From a virus, in the IMG/VR virus record IMGVR_UViG_3300049856_000077, positions 1-45,229 of that record: a stretch of 45,229 bases of DNA; one strand, 5' to 3'. The translations under genes were made by a program, and so were the position numbers. Of the stretch, positions 34,740-43,132 are shown in pieces (the stretch's first letter is position 1; each line of letters begins with the position of its first letter). The notes under the pieces were generated by a model. That model did no database searches and was not told where the DNA came from. It worked only from the letters and a program-made list of their open reading frames with translations.

Positions 34740-35474
34740 TCAGTTGCCGGAAAGGAATTTGTCCCAATCTTCTGAAGCTTTAACTGTAGGATCCACCTTA
34801 ACTGGCGGAGGTGCCACAAGTGCTGCAAATTGAGTCAAATATTGTTTCGCCATATCGTTAATCTCAGTAGCAGTTGCATTCGGAAACTTAACTGTTAACT
34901 GAGATTGCAGTGCTTCGACAATTGGAGCCGCTGCTGGATTGGAAAATGCTGGGTTGTTTTGCTTGATTGTGTCCGCAATCGAATGAGCGCGGATTGTAGA
35001 AGGGAGTCGTTTTTCAACACCTTCTTGATATTTCTTCAATGCAGCTTCAATCATTTTAGTTGAAGCGAAAGAAGATTGAGCGTATGCACGCTGCCCAATA
35101 TCATTCATTGCAGTAACAAAGGCTTCTTGTGCTTGCGGTCCACCTGCTGCAATCTTAACTAACACTTCAGGAGGAATTGACTTAGCAAAATCAACTTTCC
35201 TTGCTGCCTCTAACATCTTAGCAGGATCTACGCCAGCAAAAAGATTCTCGGGTAGTGTAGTATCCGGGCCGTCTTTGCTAGTGTCTACAGGTTGCCACAA
35301 ATCTTTCCAACTGTCCATAGGGGGAGGTGCTGGTTTGTCTTCTATTACGGGAGCAGCAGGATTAGTTGGAGTAATTGGTGCAGTAGAACCATCTGACCTA
35401 CCGAAAATTCCTGATATAAAGGTAGATGCTTGCTGCATGAGACCAGGAGCTGCTGGAGTGAATACGTCGGCCAT
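34740..35474 (-). CDS. Scaffolding protein, 244 aa
   Basis: Acidic, Pro/Ala/Lys-rich with a disordered N-terminal third (APITPTNPAAPVIEDKPAPPP) and helical C-terminal half (TIRAHSIADTIKQNN...). It lies two genes before the capsid gene. These traits are those of podovirus scaffold proteins that shape the procapsid and then leave. There is no protease motif. Confidence 0.82.
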   Translation of the reverse strand: MADVFTPAAPGLMQQASTFISGIFGRSDGSTAPITPTNPAAPVIEDKPAPPPMDSWKDLWQPVDTSKDGPDTTLPENLFAGVDPAKMLEAARKVDFAKSIPPEVLVKIAAGGPQAQEAFVTAMNDIGQRAYAQSSFASTKMIEAALKKYQEGVEKRLPSTIRAHSIADTIKQNNPAFSNPAAAPIVEALQSQLTVKFPNATATEINDMAKQYLTQFAALVAPPPVKVDPTVKASEDWDKFLSGN

Positions 35475-35489
35475 GATTTAATTTCCTAT

Positions 35490-35777
35490 TTAAGAATCAG
35501 CTTGTTGACGGGCTAGGGCTAGAACTTCAGATTGCGCAACTTGAGAACATTCAATTAGCAATTTCAAAACACCAATTTGTCCTTGGAGTTCTGCTTCTCG
35601 TTGCGCAAATGCTAAAGGATTCGAGGGATCGAATTTGAGAGTGAGCTTTTCTTCTGCTGCATCACAGATAAGATTCTGTATTGCCATAATTTGGAAATCA
35701 GAAAGAATCTGTGCACTACGGAATTCATCTTCTGTGAAACTCCATCTAGTGAATGTAGATTGTACAAGGCGGGGCAT
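35490..35777 (-). CDS. Hypothetical protein between portal and scaffold, 95 aa
   Basis: Helical, 95 residues: MPRLVQSTFTRWSFTEDEFRS... and a C-terminal helix with LKLLIECSQVAQ. Small proteins at this place often help portal or capsid assembly. I recognise no family. A 15-bp palindrome lies just upstream of its start. Confidence 0.65.
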   Translation of the reverse strand: MPRLVQSTFTRWSFTEDEFRSAQILSDFQIMAIQNLICDAAEEKLTLKFDPSNPLAFAQREAELQGQIGVLKLLIECSQVAQSEVLALARQQADS

Positions 35778-35786
35778 AGCTGTTAC

Positions 35787-35801
35787 CGCAGTATTACTGC
35801 G
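35787..35801. promoter_or_regulatory. 15-bp dyad at the end of the portal gene
   Basis: CGCAGTA-T-TACTGCG is perfectly symmetrical about 35794, at the portal stop codon and 10 bases before the next start. It might be an RNA hairpin coupling translation or a protein-binding dyad. Confidence 0.4.
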
Positions 35802-37845
35802 TTCCTGGAGTTACTGCACCAATGTCAGGAGCCTGGGCGGGCGCTGCATTAGCTGCAATTGTGGATATAAAAGATTGGAGTGGATCAGGTTCTTCTTGTT
35901 CTTGCGCTCCTGGTACGAGGTAGTTAAATTGCTGTGGAGCAGGTTGTGGAATCTTCCATTCCTGTCCTTTTGAGAGTGCAAGTTGTGCCATTTGCATCCA
36001 TTGATTAATTGCTTGCTCATATGCAACTTGTTCTTTAGATTTCTCAAAATCATCCAAATGAGCACCTTGTGTTTTCATCATGTATGAGAACATAGGTCCT
36101 ATATTGTAGGAAGCAGCAATCTGCGGAGAACTACCAAATACTTGCAGAGCTGTTGCAAAAGAATCAGAATTGATCAATTTCGATGCAGGTGTGAGTCCAT
36201 CTGTCATCTTGAATTCAATGACTGCCTTACGGAGTTTCACAGGATCAATTTGGACAGTAACTTTTTTGTTCTTGTAAAAGAGAGAGCCAGCACCTTGATA
36301 TTGCAAGATATTGGTTTTCAACACCATCTTAACTGGAGTAAAGAATTGATCCTCTATGAGAAGTGAGGTACCTTGATCACGTCCATTAGAGTTATTCATC
36401 ACATCTGAATACTCTGTCTGTGTCTTGTTACCTTTCACAAACTGTCCTTGTCGTGAAGGATTCTGTCCTGTGATAACATCAGAAAGTTTGAGAATCACAC
36501 CCATTTCTGACATGATTGTGGCAGATTGTCTATCTTCGAATGGGATAGGAAAATATGCTTCTCCAAGTGGTTTCCCGTATGCAGCTGGCCTGACAGGAAT
36601 TTTAGCACTTGGGTTGTCGCTATTGATGTTATTCTCTGAGACTCGTGAAGGATCATATAGACCACGATCTGAAACAGCTCTACGACGCGCAGCCATTACA
36701 GAATTCATCATTGCAGTTGTGACTGCTTGAATGGGCTCTACGTTATTTGCAAGAGACTTGGTTTGATAAGAGAGTCCATCTTCCAGAGGCTGGATGAAGA
36801 AGAGAGGAATTAGTCCATGTGCATTAGTCTGACGTTCTGCGTAGATGAGAACTTGGTGGTTCACGTACACAAATTTCCAGACTTGTGGAGTATTAGGAGA
36901 AGGTACACGCATTCCGAAATCAGATGGAATAATGCGTGCATAGAGAGTTGTTAGTTCGTATATGTTTTTATACGCAATGGTACTAGATGAATTAGAGACC
37001 TGCGCCCAAGCCATCCAATCTGTGCCACTACGAATATTAACATTAGTGAGAGCTTCAGAATTAATGGGTGGAATGTAGTAAGAGCCGGAGCCAGTTGCAC
37101 CTGTAGATGTTCCACCTAAGCCAGATTCGAATGCTGCAACAATATTATCTACCATCTTATCAGGAAGCGTGGCGATATATTGCTTAAGTGCAACTCTGCT
37201 TTTCAGTTCTGTGAATCCAGCATATTCTGCCCACATTGGTACATCTGTGACAGAAACTCGTGTATCCCAGAATGTGTTATACATATCACGATGTATAATC
37301 TTATTCCCTGCCCAAACAACTTCACGAGGTTTACCTTGTTTACCTCCTGCGAATTGAGAGTCAGTGTCTAGAACTACAGTGGTTTCTTCTTGCCAAGATA
37401 CTTCTGCACAGCCTATGTTATATTTGAATCCATCACGAAATACCATCTGGAGGTGTCTTTTCCATCCTCCACGAGTTGAATGATCTTCCATAAGTGCTTC
37501 CATACTCATGGCTGCATCTTCGAAATCTGGGTGTGCTACAACTCCAATGATTGGTTCACCTGTCAGGAATACAGAACTTTGATATGTTACTGCTGCTTCA
37601 ACCGCGGGTAGAATCACAGGCATTGTGATATTACGGAACTTATTGGCATCTCCGTAGTTATTAGCTAACTTCGACTTACTCTGTGTGGCTGTAAGATCCA
37701 CTTCTCGCATGTAGGCAAGATCGATTTTACGCATCTGCTCCCGAACATTCCACTGCTGATTTAGCATGTTATAACATTGCTTGGAGAAAGCAAGTATACC
37801 AGCTTGAGCATTCTTGGAAATAATCATTGGAGTGTTTGTAGCCAT
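35794..37845 (-). CDS. Portal protein, 683 aa
   Basis: Large portal of the podovirus type, forming the ring through which DNA passes. Seen: long helical N-terminus (NAQAGILAFSKQCYNMLNQQWNVREQM), a FRDGFKYNIGCAEVSW strand, and a C-terminal Pro/Gln-rich tail. It follows the large terminase directly. Size and order, rather than a short signature, support the call. Confidence 0.85.
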   Translation of the reverse strand: MATNTPMIISKNAQAGILAFSKQCYNMLNQQWNVREQMRKIDLAYMREVDLTATQSKSKLANNYGDANKFRNITMPVILPAVEAAVTYQSSVFLTGEPIIGVVAHPDFEDAAMSMEALMEDHSTRGGWKRHLQMVFRDGFKYNIGCAEVSWQEETTVVLDTDSQFAGGKQGKPREVVWAGNKIIHRDMYNTFWDTRVSVTDVPMWAEYAGFTELKSRVALKQYIATLPDKMVDNIVAAFESGLGGTSTGATGSGSYYIPPINSEALTNVNIRSGTDWMAWAQVSNSSSTIAYKNIYELTTLYARIIPSDFGMRVPSPNTPQVWKFVYVNHQVLIYAERQTNAHGLIPLFFIQPLEDGLSYQTKSLANNVEPIQAVTTAMMNSVMAARRRAVSDRGLYDPSRVSENNINSDNPSAKIPVRPAAYGKPLGEAYFPIPFEDRQSATIMSEMGVILKLSDVITGQNPSRQGQFVKGNKTQTEYSDVMNNSNGRDQGTSLLIEDQFFTPVKMVLKTNILQYQGAGSLFYKNKKVTVQIDPVKLRKAVIEFKMTDGLTPASKLINSDSFATALQVFGSSPQIAASYNIGPMFSYMMKTQGAHLDDFEKSKEQVAYEQAINQWMQMAQLALSKGQEWKIPQPAPQQFNYLVPGAQEQEEPDPLQSFISTIAANAAPAQAPDIGAVTPGTQ

Positions 37846-37870
37846 ATAATTCCTGAGTTGGCGAAAGCAT

Positions 37871-39529
37871 CTAACTTAAATATACGCAATTATCTTCTAG
37901 AACACCTGTTGCACCAAATTCCTGTTCATTAATGATGGCAGAAGCAAGAATCTGTGCGCCATACATTTCAAGAGCTTTCGGTGCATATGTCAGAAGATCG
38001 AGTATGTTATCTGTGTTGTTTCGGACTAGTGGGTTGAATTGAGTTGCTTGAAGGAGAACTTGTGGTGCAATAGAAGGATGTATGTATACTTCTCCTTTAA
38101 GGAGCTGCAAAAACATCGCAAGTATACGAGCATTCTTATTTTGTACCCCTGAATATATCTCTACTGGCTCAATTCCTGTGACACCCATTTGTGTTGTTAT
38201 GAATCCAAACCAGTAAAGAAGAGAATATTGAAATGCATTAGATTCTATTACAACAAGTGAGACTCCATGCCTGAAGCATATTGTAAGCGTTTTACGTATG
38301 ATGTCTCCAGGGGATAGTCTCTCTTCGATTACTTCTTTCAGAACAGGATATCCATTATGGACTTCGAAATAGCCAATAGCTACCTGATCAGATGTTGCTT
38401 TGTCATTGGAAGGGTCTATTACTATGAAACGACCTGCTGGGATATCTGTGTCCTGAAAAGGGAATGTAGGAATTTTGGAGATATCAAAAGTGTTGTTGAC
38501 TTGTGCAGTTTCATCATTGAGGACTTCTGCGTAGAAGATTTCTGGATGACCCGTGCTTAAGTCATTGAGGAATTCACGATGTAGCTGTGCTATCGGTTGG
38601 AGTTCTTCCCAGAGAGAAGTACCATCTGCGAGTATCCCACCTGCAATGAATTTAATCCAATTCGGATTGCTCTTGATCTTGCGTAGGATAGACCATTTTG
38701 TAGGATACATGTTACCTACGAAAAGAAAGAGACACCCGTGAGGTGACTTCGCTTTCATAGCAGTACCATACATTTCTCGCTCAATAGTTTCTGAGATTAC
38801 TTGTGAATCAGCATCTTTACGACTCTGAATATCATCAAATATCATCACATCTGGGCGAGCATTTTTGAGTACATAGCCACGAATTGCTTCTACAGTTGTG
38901 GCGAGAAGAATGATATTGCGACCTCTGAATCCGAATTTCTTTAGTGCTTGCTGATCTGTTTCAGTACCAGATTCCCAATCTCCAAATGCTTTACGTATAT
39001 TGAGTTCTGATAGCATATCCATTACATCAGATACCACGTTCACAGCTTTCTTCTCGTTCTCACAGAGAACAGCAATGAATTTCTTTTGTGTGAAGAGGAT
39101 GCAATAGAGAACGAATAGTTTGACTTTCGTAGTTTTGGCGAAGCCTCGTGGCCAACCTAGAGCGATCTGAGTAAAATCTCGTACTTTGTGAGCAGCTTCA
39201 GTGAGTAGTTGCCATGCAGCTAGATAATGTTTAGGAAACATGTATCTAAATGTCTCTGGCATTGCAAGACCTGCCAAGAAAGACATATCTTGTTTTGCTA
39301 ATTCTATGACTTGGGATGCTGTGAAAGAATAATCCTGCCCTTCTAGATATATTGGAGTATCTTCTGGTGCAGGAGGTGGAGGTTCTGGCGGGAAAGACCC
39401 ACTATTTTCAAGTTCTACTATCTTATCAGGAATCGGGGGAGGAATTGTATCTGGCGGCTGTTCCTCTCCGAGTTTTTCGTAGATATTACCTGTAGGATGA
39501 TCAGATACATTATCGTTTTTACGATACAT
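37871..39529 (-). CDS. Terminase large subunit, 552 aa
   Basis: DNA-packaging motor. Walker A is GWPRGFAKTTK (about 125-135). Walker B is PDVMIFDDIQS. Nuclease residues lie in FIVIDPSNDKATSDQ (first Asp) and SLVVIESNAF (Glu). The N-terminal 65 residues are Pro/Glu-rich and probably disordered. Start ATG 39529 lies 7 bases after the small nested gene. Packaging strategy (headful or unique ends) cannot be read with certainty. Confidence 0.93.
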   Translation of the reverse strand: MYRKNDNVSDHPTGNIYEKLGEEQPPDTIPPPIPDKIVELENSGSFPPEPPPPAPEDTPIYLEGQDYSFTASQVIELAKQDMSFLAGLAMPETFRYMFPKHYLAAWQLLTEAAHKVRDFTQIALGWPRGFAKTTKVKLFVLYCILFTQKKFIAVLCENEKKAVNVVSDVMDMLSELNIRKAFGDWESGTETDQQALKKFGFRGRNIILLATTVEAIRGYVLKNARPDVMIFDDIQSRKDADSQVISETIEREMYGTAMKAKSPHGCLFLFVGNMYPTKWSILRKIKSNPNWIKFIAGGILADGTSLWEELQPIAQLHREFLNDLSTGHPEIFYAEVLNDETAQVNNTFDISKIPTFPFQDTDIPAGRFIVIDPSNDKATSDQVAIGYFEVHNGYPVLKEVIEERLSPGDIIRKTLTICFRHGVSLVVIESNAFQYSLLYWFGFITTQMGVTGIEPVEIYSGVQNKNARILAMFLQLLKGEVYIHPSIAPQVLLQATQFNPLVRNNTDNILDLLTYAPKALEMYGAQILASAIINEQEFGATGVLEDNCVYLS

Positions 39530-39535
39530 CTTGAT

Positions 39536-39700
39536 TTAATCTACTAGGAACTCACGTGCAACTATTTCAACTGTCACAACTTCACGAGCCCTAAGTTGTG
39601 CAACCAGGGATTCTAACATTTTACGCGCTTGTTCTTTGTTCTGATCTATTTGTTTCTGTTGTTGTAGGAGCTGGTAAGCTTCCCGTTCTTGGTGAGACAT
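39536..39700 (-). CDS. Small helical protein between terminase genes, 54 aa
   Basis: ATG at 39700 with a perfect GGAGG 6 bases upstream. It overlaps the end of the small terminase gene by 80 bases in another frame and stops 7 bases before the large terminase. The sequence is Gln/Glu/Arg-rich (MSHQEREAYQLLQQQKQ...) and likely a coiled coil. It could bridge the terminase subunits. The strong ribosome-binding site is the main evidence. Confidence 0.7.
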   Translation of the reverse strand: MSHQEREAYQLLQQQKQIDQNKEQARKMLESLVAQLRAREVVTVEIVAREFLVD

Positions 39701-40190
39701 TTTGTGCCTCCACGGTTTTTCTCAAATTGGCGGATGGGATAGTGAGAAGGGACTGAGAATCTACTTGAATAACTTGATTATGAATATTTTTAGTAAAGTG
39801 CTGAATTAGGACAGGGGGAAGATTAAGTTGCAGAACTGTTTGTTTTGCTGTTAGAGCTTCTGGTGCAGACTGTCCACGTCGTTTTGCAGCATTGATTACA
39901 GAGAATGCTTTAATAATCTCCATTGGTCTGGTCATCATGCACAAAGAATGCTTCAGAGTTTCTAGAAGCTTATCCTCTAATGCATCAATTGTGGAATCTC
40001 GTTCATTATGTTTCGAGAGTGATTCGAATTTCTTTTCTACAACTTTCTGTGCGAAGTCATCATTGCTCAGGAGTTGGGATATACGAGATATATCTACTCC
40101 GAGAGCATTAGCTACAGCTTGTGGAGGAACACCCTGGCCGAGAAGAGTAAGTGCCCGATCTTCAGTTGTGGTAGTAGTTGAAGTGCTCAT
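39621..40190 (-). CDS. Terminase small subunit, 189 aa
   Basis: Probable DNA-recognition subunit. A helix-turn-helix lies at about 14-42 (TLLGQGVPPQAVANALGVD, then SRISQLLSND). A helical oligomerisation region follows and then a Thr/Pro-rich C-terminus. It lies upstream of the large subunit. The start overlaps the previous stop by ATGA. Confidence 0.82.
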   Translation of the reverse strand: MSTSTTTTTEDRALTLLGQGVPPQAVANALGVDISRISQLLSNDDFAQKVVEKKFESLSKHNERDSTIDALEDKLLETLKHSLCMMTRPMEIIKAFSVINAAKRRGQSAPEALTAKQTVLQLNLPPVLIQHFTKNIHNQVIQVDSQSLLTIPSANLRKTVEAQNVSPRTGSLPAPTTTETNRSEQRTSA

Positions 40191-41386
40191 GGTGTCTGAT
40201 AACGATCAATAATTGCTTTAACTGATGGATCCATGTCAAATTTAGGTGTCACAGTTAATGCATCTGTCTTAATCATATCACGAGTGAATCCATCTTGTAT
40301 GTCTGGATCGAATGATTTAATCTTACGAGAATCATTCCACATCTCTTCAGTTACTTTAGCTTCTGCTTCGCCTTGAGTCTGCCGATAGCGGGCATACGCT
40401 TTACGATCCACATTAATAACTGCTTCCCTGTCCATGGTGAGTTGCTTATTCAATGCAAAGATGGAAGCATCTGCACCAGCACCACCTGGATATTTAGCAT
40501 CTAGATCAGCTAGCTGTTGAGAAATATTCTTCTTTGCTCTATCCAGTCGTCCACCATATTCAATGAAGTTAGCAGGATTCTGCCCACCTGTCATTCCAGT
40601 TCTGTACTGCACAGCATGTTGGAGCTCATGTAGAAAAGAAGACATGAAATCGGATTCTGAAGAATGTTCTGCAACTTTAATAAGTCCTTTTCCTCCATTG
40701 GCAGATGGATCATATGATGCTGAACTACGAGAATTGACCAGTGCACGAACTTCTATATCTGCGAGATCTGCGAGTTGTGGGTCATTCTTGAGTTGCTGGA
40801 GAAGTTTGGGATGATCAAGAATATCTGAGAGTTTACCTGTGTCTGCAATACGAACAGCACCAGAAGTAGCGTCTTTAGCCAGGTTACCACCAAAAATAAA
40901 TTTCGCATCATTATCTGGAATAATGCCTTTCATGATCTTCCCATCATGTTTCCCCCAGAATGCTCCAGTTGCATCATATATCTCTTTAGCAGTTTTACCT
41001 GCAGCTTTCATATTGGTTGCAAGAACTTGCTGAATTGCAGAAATTGCAGCTCTAGATGGAACAATCATTCCACCTAATGCAAGTGCTGTTCCTTTTGCTG
41101 CACCAGCAGGACTCAACAGACCTCCAACTGCTTCAACAGAATCTTGTACTACTCCAGAAGAAGGAGTTTCTAGGCCGAAAAGATTGTTAATACTCTTGGA
41201 TCCTCCAATTGGAGAAGAATCTGCGCCTTCTAAACCTTTTCCAGACACCACACCCAATAAAAGATTCGCAAGATCAGTTCCACCACCTACAATTTGGCCT
41301 GGTACTCTCTGTGCACCACGCAAAATATTGCGAGCAACTGAGTTAACTAGTTCGTTACCTTGCAGGAGGGGGCGTGGTTGTGGCAT
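40187..41386 (-). CDS. Metallopeptidase-like virion protein (LPD23-type), 399 aa
   Basis: First gene of the late operon. The N-terminal half is Gly/Ala-rich with hydrophobic segments (SPAGAAKGTALALGGMIVP). From about residue 135 it has KEIYDATGAFWGKHDGKIMKG, LADLADIEVRA and FLHELQHAVQ (HELQH 253-257), the pattern of the large-polyvalent-protein-associated domain 23 family, a zincin-like fold. It may be carried in the virion and delivered to the host, or act in head maturation. Leader AAGGA lies 11 bases before ATG 41386. Confidence 0.75.
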   Translation of the reverse strand: MPQPRPLLQGNELVNSVARNILRGAQRVPGQIVGGGTDLANLLLGVVSGKGLEGADSSPIGGSKSINNLFGLETPSSGVVQDSVEAVGGLLSPAGAAKGTALALGGMIVPSRAAISAIQQVLATNMKAAGKTAKEIYDATGAFWGKHDGKIMKGIIPDNDAKFIFGGNLAKDATSGAVRIADTGKLSDILDHPKLLQQLKNDPQLADLADIEVRALVNSRSSASYDPSANGGKGLIKVAEHSSESDFMSSFLHELQHAVQYRTGMTGGQNPANFIEYGGRLDRAKKNISQQLADLDAKYPGGAGADASIFALNKQLTMDREAVINVDRKAYARYRQTQGEAEAKVTEEMWNDSRKIKSFDPDIQDGFTRDMIKTDALTVTPKFDMDPSVKAIIDRYQTP

Positions 41387-41418
41387 ATGTGGGGCATCCT
41401 TGAGTAATCTCAGTTAAT

Positions 41419-41427
41419 ATTATAACA
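41419..41427 (-). promoter_or_regulatory. Extended -10 promoter of the late operon
   Basis: On the minus strand the sequence reads TGT-TATAAT, a perfect -10 with the TGn extension. No good -35 is present at 16-18 bases, which is common for extended -10 promoters and for those needing an activator. Transcription would start about 25 bases before the first late gene. It is the only clear late promoter I find. Confidence 0.6.
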
Positions 41428-41519
41428 CCCAACTGAGCACGTACACGTGGGGATGCATATATGGAAACAATATTGTGCTATTGACGTACTCGTTTGGAAA
41501 ATTTTAGGAAAATTTAAGT

Positions 41520-41540
41520 GGGTCTTTAGGATATAGACCC
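41520..41540. other. Hairpin between late promoter and origin
   Basis: GGGTCT (41520-41525) pairs with AGACCC (41535-41540) around 9 bases. On the left is an AT-rich stretch with AAATTT/AAAATTTT blocks. There is no U-tract on the plus strand. In the 775-base gap 41387-42161 the rest of 41541-41816 holds no convincing gene or promoter. Confidence 0.45.
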
Positions 41541-41816
41541 AAGCTCGCGACCAAAAAGGCCATGCCCCTCCCTGCTAATTGCGAATCACTCTCATTTAGA
41601 TTCACAGTGTATACAATTATACAGCATACACATACGCATTCAGCCCATGAAGACACTAGAATAGTCGGACTAGTATGTGACTGTACTGTATGGTATAGAT
41701 ATGGCCTGATTGCATGTAGCAGACAATATAGGCACGGATATTGCTAATAGCACATACTATGCCAAAAACCCCACAATATCAGGTAGATGCCCCATATTGG
41801 TGCGAATATAACAAAC

Positions 41817-42083
41817 TGTGGATAACGTGTTGTTTATAGGAGAATTGTGTGCATAAGCTGTGCATAAGCTGTGGAGTGTTACAGTGTAAAGAAAATCGGC
41901 AGACTGCGCAGTAATCTACTGTATGGACATACAGGAAAACGCGTGTAAGTCATTGATTTGTCGGGAATATTGACAGGTGATGAAATAATGAGCAGGTGTC
42001 GCATTGGTGACAGTGTGGATAACTGGTGGATAAGGTTTGTAAGTGGTTGATTTATATGGGGTTTCTAAAATAAGTTATCCACA
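41817..42083. other. Probable replication origin with DnaA-box cluster
   Basis: Five perfect DnaA boxes (TTATNCACA) lie within 267 bases: minus-strand orientation at 41817-41825, 41848-41856, 41859-41867 and 42014-42022; plus orientation at 42075-42083. A sixth at 42025-42033 has one mismatch. Two boxes are repeated at exactly 11 bases, one helical turn. AT-rich segments suitable for unwinding lie between and to the left. Such a cluster is what bacterial oriC and DnaA-dependent plasmids use, so host DnaA is the likely initiator. Confidence 0.8.
41919..41934. promoter_or_regulatory. 16-bp dyad in the origin
   Basis: CTGTATG-GA-CATACAG is a perfect 7+7 inverted repeat with a 2-base centre, placed between the left and right DnaA-box groups. 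A shorter palindrome, ACTGCGCAGT, lies at 41903-41912. The form is that of a dimeric regulator site. The binder is unknown. Confidence 0.5.
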
Positions 42084-42092
42084 GGGGGTATA

Positions 42093-42120
42093 TTGGCATG
42101 ATTGATGCTACTACTATAGG
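42093..42120 (+). promoter_or_regulatory. Candidate promoter for gene 42162
   Basis: TTGGCA (42093-42098), 16 bases, TATAGG (42115-42120). The match is moderate. It begins 10 bases after the last DnaA box and reads into the 226-aa gene, so initiation complexes could affect its use. Confidence 0.45.
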
Positions 42121-42161
42121 GCACGATTGGTGCGTGAAACATTTTCTAGGAGTTAAATCAA

Positions 42162-42842
42162 ATGAGTGCAATATTCAAAACACACACTTCTATAGTGTAT
42201 GAATCCAAAGGCAAGAATAAGACTATCGCGCCACTTGGTAATCGATTGGTGATTACAAAAGCGATGCCAGACAAGGACGGTAATTTTGGTCCACATCTCC
42301 AGCAGACAATGGCAACGGCAGTTCCGGTACTCCAACTGACTGATGCGGATTTTGCCAATACGGAACTGCGTGATGCAGTATCCGCATATTTTCTGGAAGT
42401 GCAACATAAGGTCATTGGACAACGCATTCGGGATGATGGCCAGAAAACACACATTGATTCTGATATTGATGTTAGTGCGTGCTTGCGTTATCTGGCTGCT
42501 GAGGCATCAGGAGATAAGTGGGATGCCACTAGGATTGCAGAATGGTTCGCTGCAACGATTGGTGATGCATTGGGTGTGAAGTTGTTGGAAGTGAACCCGA
42601 CACTGGATAATACAGGACTGGAGAAACTGTTACTCGCTAACACTGATCTGTTTGTGAAGTGCATGACCAAGAGAGCGACAAGCATTACTGTGAAACAGGC
42701 ACAAACATGCGTAAATCGCTTACGCCTGATTGATGAATCCAAATGGGATAGAGCAGCACGGAAATTTTATGCTCGGATGGATGCGATTATTAACCCGCCT
42801 GAAGTGTCGGAAGTCATTGAAGAGAATCTTGGTTTGGATTGA
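42162..42842 (+). CDS. Origin-adjacent protein with NLGLD tail, 226 aa
   Basis: AGGAG lies 9 bases before ATG 42162. The protein is alpha-rich after a short beta N-terminus and ends EENLGLD. It resembles the 227-aa protein at 3690 in length, in a central RIRD segment followed by an acidic region with Cys, Trp and similar helices, and in a C-terminal LRL...F...D...I..ENLGL pattern. I read them as distant paralogues. Codon bias is stronger than in most early genes. Being next to the origin, it is a candidate for an initiator or origin-binding factor, but I see no known DNA-binding motif. Confidence 0.85.
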   Translation: MSAIFKTHTSIVYESKGKNKTIAPLGNRLVITKAMPDKDGNFGPHLQQTMATAVPVLQLTDADFANTELRDAVSAYFLEVQHKVIGQRIRDDGQKTHIDSDIDVSACLRYLAAEASGDKWDATRIAEWFAATIGDALGVKLLEVNPTLDNTGLEKLLLANTDLFVKCMTKRATSITVKQAQTCVNRLRLIDESKWDRAARKFYARMDAIINPPEVSEVIEENLGLD

Positions 42843-42867
42843 TGCAATAAATTGACTGCGTAGCAGG

Positions 42868-42917
42868 TCACACAAACCTAGGGGATTGACTAATCATCAG
42901 TCTCCTATATTGTGTGA
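42868..42917 (+). other. Nested inverted repeat after gene 42162
   Basis: Outer arms TCACACAA (42868-42875) and TTGTGTGA (42910-42917) pair perfectly. Inside, GACT and AGTC pair, with AGG...CCT close by. It follows the stop codon by 26 bases and also covers a promoter-like sequence, so it could act as RNA hairpin, as operator, or as both. Confidence 0.55.
42886..42913 (+). promoter_or_regulatory. Candidate early promoter
   Basis: TTGACT (42886-42891), 16 bases, TATTGT (42908-42913). The -10 is the same TATTGTG as in the promoter at 43438. It overlaps the inverted repeat 42868-42917. It would drive the 44-aa gene at 42998. Confidence 0.5.
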
Positions 42918-42997
42918 GTTTAAGAGATTAGTTCTCTATTCTTACACTTCGCAGCATCCTGCAATTTTGCAATTCACATCATAACTGGAGTATTCAA

Positions 42998-43132
42998 ATG
43001 CATAATCATTCTCTCTCAATTGTTTCTCTTCTCTCTCGTTCACAGTTCCGAGTGTATCAGAGTTTGCGCAAGATAGGATTCAAACCTGCAATTGCACTTG
43101 AAATTGCTTTTGAATGGTTCGCACAAAATTGA
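42998..43132 (+). CDS. Small hypothetical protein, 44 aa
   Basis: GGAG lies 8 bases before ATG 42998. The product begins MHNHSLSIVSLLSRSQFRVYQ and ends EIAFEWFAQN. It is basic and amphipathic, with a helix-turn-helix-sized second half but no clear match. It stands alone between two control regions, as early host-takeover peptides often do. Confidence 0.6.
   Translation: MHNHSLSIVSLLSRSQFRVYQSLRKIGFKPAIALEIAFEWFAQN

Noticed and set aside
41562-41747. 61-aa open frame in the late-promoter/origin gap
   Set aside because: No proper ribosome-binding site, His/Cys/Tyr-rich composition and a position in a control region make it unlikely.
41970-41975. TTGACA in the origin as a promoter -35
   Set aside because: No acceptable -10 lies 15-19 bases downstream.
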